Part shown: positions 58,797 through 64,000 of the stretch, in pieces
Position numbering within the stretch: position 1 is the first letter of the stretch
How the letters are laid out: every line of letters begins with the position of its first letter
Assembly: GCA_013368375.1 (NCBI GenBank)
Contig: JAACJP010000024.1
Location: 62,001 to 126,000 of the forward strand
DNA: 64,000 nucleotides
Reading direction: 5' to 3'
DNA from: Tricholomella constricta
Lineage: Eukaryota; Basidiomycota; Agaricomycetes; Agaricales; Lyophyllaceae
The notes under the pieces: generated by a model
Told to the model about the DNA's origin: nothing
What the model saw: only the letters and a program-made list of their open reading frames with translations
The model's database searches: none
Program-made: the position numbers and the translations under genes

Positions 58797-59466
58797 GCTA
58801 CAGATCTGCTGCCTCCATTGCTCGAAGACTCGGATACGAAGATCCACATAGGTAAATAATAAGCCCTTCCACCTACAATGTCACCTACTTCGCTTACACT
58901 CTTCAGGCCAAGGCAACAACGTTGTGACGGCGATGGCACGTCCCACCCATGCGCGGGGATCCTCCCAGGTGCTCGGGGCCAGCGGCGGCCGCACACCAAG
59001 AAGGAAGGCACAAGTTTCTGGAGAAGTTGACGTCGCCTGGCTCAAAGAGAGGGTCCGCGAGCGCCCCAAGTATGAAGACTTCCGCAAATCTAAAGGACGT
59101 GTCCTTCAGAATCCCGAGATCGTCGACAATTGGAAATTCGCCGTCCAATTCAAGAACACATTCTACAATACTCCGAGTGGTGTTTCGGTGAGTGCAGCTG
59201 AGTTACAAGAATTACTTGGATTGATATCTCACCAGGATCATATCTTAACGAAGAAGAGCATCCTCACGGCGCTGGGGGTAAGAGAGACATGGTTTAGCCA
59301 AGCGGAACACGGCTTTGAGCTTGCTCAGCTGTACGGTAAGGACGGCGATTGCTGTGCGGACGAGGTGGTTGCAACGTTAGCCGAGAAACGAGCTCATCCT
59401 CTTGGCCAACAGAAGCTCCTCGAGTTCCTCAACAGCTGGGCAGCGCGAGAATGTGCAGAGGAGTAG
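58797..59466 (+). CDS. hypothetical protein, 5' end unresolved next to the LTR
   Basis: The main exon is 58907-59466. It is preceded by a probable exon 58797-58851 (DLLPPLLEDSDTKIHI), joined by a GT-AG intron to GQGNNVVTAMARPTHARGSS. The body contains VDVAWLKERVRERPKYEDFR, NPEIVDNWKFAVQFKNTFYN, VSAAELQELLGLI and TALGVRETWFSQAEHGFELA, and ends AARECAEE at 59466. Predicted mostly helical; no family recognised. The first in-frame ATG is 58933. An ATG at 58719 (MCQLG) can be spliced to 58797, but in a different frame (YRSAASIARRLGYEDPH), which then reaches a stop. The true 5' exon is therefore not found, and the LTR 98 bases upstream may have cut it off or now supplies the promoter. Confidence 0.55.
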
Positions 59467-59483
59467 AAATGATATTCAACTAC

Positions 59484-59505
59484 AATACAATCTAAATACA
59501 ATCTA
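59484..59505. repeat. short tandem repeat at the Crypton 3' edge
   Basis: Two perfect 11-bp copies of AATACAATCTA, followed by a partial third. The second copy contains the stop codon of the minus-strand recombinase gene (CTA at 59503-59505). Confidence 0.7.
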
Positions 59506-62500
59506 AATATACAATTTCGATGCCTCCAAGACCTCCTGTATGCCATTATGTTTTGTACTCTGGAGATAATCGGTAAATGCGCGAGTTGTCCGAAGGTAGG
59601 TAACAGATGGAGTCGGGATTGGATACTTCTCGTTCAAGAAGCGGAGCGCTACAGTGTAGTTCCAATTCGGTTTCGCAGACAGCTTGTCGATGAGTGCGAT
59701 AATTTTCTTTCGGCGTCCAGCCTCGGTCTTCAGTGCCCCATTGTCACGCCTCCACCGAGCATCCCAGCCCGTGTTCAAGTCCCGCACAGAAAGCTGACCA
59801 TCCATCCCAACTGTCCACTCATTCCATATCTCTTCGATAGAAGGTGAGTTGTCCTTTCCTGGTGGTTTCCAATACAAGTAAAAGGGCAACCACTCGTCAG
59901 ACTGCTTCTGGGATCGTGCACGTCTCCACTCAAAAGTGTGGTGTCGGAGGCGCTCTGCCCCGTACTTCTTTTCCAAGATTTCGAGTGCAGCCAGCTGCTT
60001 CGAGCGTTGCGAAGGTTCTTCCGACAGAGGAAACGTGATTGGAGCGTACAGATGTCCGGTGAGGGAGACAACCATTGAGCGGTCCGAGGAGGTGCCTTCG
60101 AAAGGATTTGCATCATTGCACGCCAACGAAGCAGGTGAAATCGGCTGCTCTGCTGGTAGCAAAGGGGTTCCGGGAGAGGATGTGGAGGTCTGTGCTCCTG
60201 TTCGATCTTGGGCCATTTCAGCACGTCGAGCGAGACATGAGAATGACGCATGCGGCTTACCGATCAGAAGGGCAGTGGCTTGCCTTCTCGCTGCGTGGGA
60301 TCCCGTGAGACAAACACGGATTAGTGCCTCGACGTCTTGAAGCTTGTTGGTAACGTGAAAACCATGACTTTGTATTTCTTGTCGAGCCTGCTCTTGCATA
60401 ATGTTATTTGATGTTATGATCCCATGAAGTGACTGGGCTATATTGCTAGGAACACTCGAAAGCTGATGTCGCGCTTGCTGTTCCGCATTATTGATGATCA
60501 AAGAGGATGTTGCGGCGAAAGTGCGGAAAACTGGTGTGTTGAATGGTGCATACGCAAAGATGGAGCATGATGGAAATTTATGGGAAAGGACTGCCGCGTC
60601 TTGCAGTATAATGCGGCGCAGACAACAGAGAAGGTCGAGAAACTTCCGTAGTGTGACATCTCCCCCATTTCTGCCATGACTGGCTTGACGGTCTTGAAGA
60701 GAAGACTGTTCATCCTCAACCCAGGGGAAGATAGACGTTAGAAGCTCCTGAGGGGGGGCTGGCGATAGCAATACCATAATCAGAGGGGACAAAGTGCGTA
60801 GATGAGGTTCATCGTACATACCGAGTTGGTCACGTGGAATAAAATATGAATCCTGGCGTCGGCCGTTGAACGAAGCAGCTGCGAGCATTGCATCCGTTGG
60901 CAAGGCCGTGTCATAGCACTTACGGAAGGAGCCATTTTGGCTCCAGTTTCCGAGGGCCTTGGTGTCATCGGACGTTGCACGATGCTCTCGAGCAGTCATG
61001 GCGGCAAAAGGTCGTCCTGCGTGAGTAACCTTTCTAATTGATATTTCGTTGAGAACATGCGCAGTATTGACGCGCTTGCGATGGTCTGCGAGAAAAGCAA
61101 GATAAAAATGAGTGACGGTTTCTATTTCGGAGAACAGATCTGAGGAGGAGACTCACTTTCATATGTCATCTCGGTCATATCATCTTTGGATCCAGGGAAC
61201 AGATGGATCTGATACCAGGACCGAAGGCCTATACCACCACCCCGAGGATCTTCATAGTCGGGGGCAAAGTTTGGAATGCTGTTGTTCACGACATGGAATT
61301 TGCTGAAAAGGTAGAAGCCCAGAGCACCGATTGGGCAAAGCTCAGGAAGTCGATGGCGAAAAGCGGCCTGCTCGTCAATGCGACCGGTTGTATTGGTCTT
61401 CCCTTGGTCTGACATCAAGACCAATGCCTGTGGGTAGAACAAGTTAAAGTTAGATTGAAGAAGTGCACGAAAACGATAAACCTACCATGACCTTCGCATT
61501 CAATCCGATTTCGACCATAGGAACATCGCGGCTATAAAGATCTGAGAGGAGGAGGCGCCGCACGTTGTCCCCTCGAAATGCAGTCGCCGCGGAAATCAGG
61601 ATCATGCATCTGTCTCGCATCGCGAGATGAGTTTGCGGTTTCGTTCCGTGCCTCTGATCAAGGAACGAAGAAGAGATTCGGATGAGTTCTTCCTGAGTGT
61701 ACGTATCTGCAAACCGACTTGACTGTCAGATACCGATTATCCGGATGAACAAAGTTATTGCATACCGGAAGCCGCCCCGAAAGCTTTGAGTTCCTGAGCC
61801 TCAGTGAGTCGCTGTGGTTCCTTTGCCTGAGCATTCGATTCGTAGGTTGTGATACGGGCGTCGCTGCGTAGAGGTAACTGAGACTGTGGGTCACTGAGGT
61901 ACTCGGGATCGCTATTGCAATGATTGTATCGGTAGCTTTCGAGTGCGCTGATGCACTGCTTGATCGATTCTGCGCCTACTCGCGTTCCAGCGATGGGCCG
62001 GCCATCAGGTGTGCACTTGAAGTGGTTGAGCTACTGTGGAGATTACCAGAAGGCCAAAGGACTTACCTTGTTGCGCGTTGTCTCATGTTCAAGAAAGATC
62101 GCGGCCTTCGTGACAGTGATCGGGTGCGCATTCATGGCGATCCACAGTGGATTCTCTTCTTGTCGACGGGCCTGATCCTCTACCCAGAAGGCAACGTAAT
62201 TTTTGATGTGTCGAGCATAGGCAGACTCTGTGCCCTTCCCCGAAACAGAATCTTCCTGGTTCGCCAACCGATTCTCGTGAGACTGTCGCTGTAGCGCGTC
62301 CAACTGGTGCTGAAGTGAAGGCGGAGTGGGGGCTTCCGGGACATGAAGATGTGTCTGTACCTGGTCCACGGCCAAGTTGTCGATGTCATTTACATTGTCA
62401 AAAGCATAGAAAGTTTCGTTGGACAGTCCCGAAAGCGTGAGGGCACCGGGAACATCTGGTCCAGGCCCAGACTCAAAGCGAGGACGCTTTCTGGCAATAG

Positions 62501-62600
62501 GAGATGGTGTGTGGTCAGAGAGCGCTTCGAAACGACGCTTTTCGGGAGACTCGACGCGTGCAATGCCCATTCTGGTGTTTCGGGCAAGATTAAGGTCGAG
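59500..62600 (-). mobile_element. putative Crypton DNA transposon, about 3.1 kb, ends not defined
   Basis: Single gene occupying nearly the whole element, the normal size and content of fungal Cryptons. They lack terminal inverted repeats, so the ends cannot be fixed by eye; the limits given are those of the gene. The 3' end lies 37 bases from the stop of the neighbouring plus-strand gene and overlaps an 11-bp tandem repeat. Confidence 0.55.
59503..62570 (-). CDS. Crypton-type tyrosine recombinase with GCR1_C-like DNA-binding domain
   Basis: Five exons: 62570-62067, about 62015-61766, 61706-61486, 61427-61157 and 61085-59503. Spliced length is about 945 residues with no stop; intron 1 is either 36 or 51 nt, both in frame. 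The N-terminal part has an SPxxRKRPR-type basic patch and a SAM-like helical domain (AYARHIKNYVAFWVEDQARR). Catalytic residues of a tyrosine recombinase: Arg in ATAFRGDNVRRL, Lys in SDQGKTNTTGR, H-x2-R in THAGRPFA, Trp in ALGNWSQ and Tyr in FRKCYDTALP. The C-terminus (DEWLPFYLYWKP, IWNEWTVGMDGQLSVRDLNT, WRRDNGALKTEAGRRKKIIA) is GCR1_C-like. Together this is the Crypton layout, DNA transposons that move by site-specific recombination. A domesticated host gene is the alternative. Confidence 0.85.
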
Positions 62601-63217
62601 ATTGAGATGTTATGCATGAACAACTCACCAGAGAACCAATATATGTTCGAGAACAATGGACCATCGGATCCTGGCCCACAGATGAAGACAGATGGCCAGA
62701 GAAACAGATATGGCCCAGCTGGCCAGTTTTGCAGAACTCGAGCTTGGAAGGCTGGTGGTGAATTGATTTCGAGCTTATTTGGATATACTTAGAGAAAAAA
62801 ATGGAGTGAACAAGTATTTGATTCGTTTCGAGTAGGTTTACATGAGATGATTGAGAAAGCAGAGCTGTCGAGACGCGTTCAAGACGTAGTGTGTAGTGGC
62901 GAGAGAAGCCGAATTAGCCGAGATTAGATAACACGGAAACGTGACCGAAATGGGCCAGTTGAGCTCGCTTACTGGTATTTCACTGGTTCCGTGCCCAGCA
63001 GGGTAACCAGCGCTATGTGCGAGGTCACCAGCGCTGTCGCGCAGTTGTATATTTATGAGGAGCGTAATGTGGAGGATATAGAGCCTGCCCTAAATAGGAT
63101 CAAGGCCGTAGCCAAACATTTTCCACGTGTGAACTCAGCTTTACACTGAAGAATTTTCAAAAAAGACAACGCCTTACTCACAAATTTCTCGTCAACTTCA
63201 CCTGGTGAAACGCACAA
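62571..63217. other. divergent intergenic region between Crypton gene and GYF protein
   Basis: About 650 bases. A plus-strand frame (62343-62792) overlaps the recombinase start and shows no motif. The right part (62820-63217) is presumed promoter of the GYF gene. An imperfect duplication is seen near 62980-63031 (CCCAGCAGGGTAACCAGCGCT and GAGGTCACCAGCGCT). Confidence 0.45.
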
Positions 63218-64000
63218 ATGTCTTCTACTACCATGCACTTTGGCCCCGAGTGGATGCGCACCAAGCATCAGACTCCAACGCGCTCGCAACCCCCGCCATC
63301 TCCACCTCCGACAGCCCCCACCTCTGGCGCGTCTACCTATTCTGCATTGGTGTCCCCCGCACCTCCTCAGCAGTCCGAGAAGCGTGACGAAGTCCATCCG
63401 TTCCGATATTCGAAGGAGGAGTTGCTCAGAATTTACAGGGAGGGTGGTGGGAAGGGTGGCCTGGGGCTCGAAGTGGAAAGGTGGGAAGGTGTGGTTCGCG
63501 AGGTTGGAAGCGAACCTGTGGGTTTGCGCGAAATGGGAGATGCTGAAAAGAAGGTCAGGCAGAGTTCAAAGATCTCCCTGCGATGTTTTTGATACGCGGT
63601 TCTTACGTTGTATTGCAGCTTTTCCAAGGGCCTTTGAACTCGGATCTTCGTCGACGCCAGTCTACCGATTACCTCTCTCCACTGTCGACACAGGCTTTGG
63701 GGAATGACAGGCCGCGTTTAAACCTCAATAGTCCAGCTTCTGCGGCGGGAAGTCCTCTCAGGGACCGCTTCGGTGGACTCAGGCGGCGAGACAGTACAGG
63801 TGGATCTTTCTAGTGCGACGACTGATTTCAATTCCCTAATATCTTTGCTTTACAGATCAACCTATCCTCACGATCCCTCGAAAGCAATCGTTATCGAGCT
63901 TACAACCGGCTTCACCTCGCGACGTCGCCCTTCCGTCCCCTCGACGCGGTCCTGGATACACTCCTAGCTTCGACGGCATCCTTGGCGGCGGAGATTCTTG
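63218..64000 (+). CDS. GYF-domain protein (3' partial)
   Basis: N-terminus of the GYF-type protein of Agaricomycetes, related to Smy2/GIGYF adaptors that bind proline-rich ligands in mRNA decay and translation control. It starts at 63218 (MSSTTMHFGPEWMRTKHQTP), then a Pro-rich stretch, the conserved HPFRYSKEELLRIYREGGG, LGLEVERWEGVVREVG, and (after an intron at about 63555-63617) LFQGPLNSDLRRRQSTDYLS. A second intron (about 63800-63855) leads to QPILTIPRKQSLSSLQPA. The window ends inside the frame, before the GYF domain itself, so the assignment rests on the N-terminal motifs. Confidence 0.75.

Overview
The window is eukaryotic and reads as a mushroom-type basidiomycete (Agaricomycetes). Genes are dense on both strands and cut by many 45-70 nt GT-AG introns. 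Several families are typical of Agaricomycetes: DUF6533 and DUF7702 membrane proteins, the large F-box family, CYP61 and a GYF protein. No bacterial-style features, tRNA, rRNA or CRISPR array were recognised. Gene models were assembled by eye from reading frames and splice sites, so exact ends are predictions.

Left part (1-29.8 kb): the 3' part of an SR-type RNA-binding protein (+), an ABCC/MRP transporter (-), an F-BAR/RhoGAP protein (+), two head-to-head PIF1 helicases (- and +), an Ysc84/SH3YL1-type actin-patch protein (-), the rRNA-processing nuclease LAS1 (-), a DUF7702 membrane protein (+), a DUF6533 membrane protein (-), a dienelactone hydrolase (+) and an F-box protein (-). The second PIF1 carries an RNase H1-type hybrid-binding domain at its N-terminus, which includes a 12-nt micro-exon.

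Middle part (30-53.3 kb), mostly housekeeping: prenylcysteine oxidase (+), a Mep1/3-type ammonium transporter (-), octanoyltransferase LIP2 (+), an NAD(P)-binding protein (+), the F1-ATPase chaperone ATP11 (-), eIF4A (-), a small mitochondrial LEA-like protein (-), a single-pass membrane protein (-), CYP61/ERG5 (+), a second P450 (-) and an SLC33A1-type acetyl-CoA transporter (+).

Right part (53.3-62.6 kb) is an island of mobile DNA. A 5'-truncated Ty3/gypsy chromovirus keeps RNase H, integrase, chromodomain and one LTR. Between pol and the LTR it carries a complete three-exon gene on the opposite strand. That gene encodes a predicted Zn(II)2Cys6-like cysteine cluster, a Pro/Ser-rich linker, a predicted coiled coil and a basic C-terminus. 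Next come a small host-like gene starting about 100 bases after the LTR and an apparently intact Crypton-type tyrosine recombinase of about 945 residues with a GCR1_C-like DNA-binding domain. The window ends inside a GYF-domain protein (+).

The best candidates for something not well described are the antisense zinc-cluster gene in the retroelement, the hybrid-binding-domain/PIF1 fusion, and the intact Crypton.
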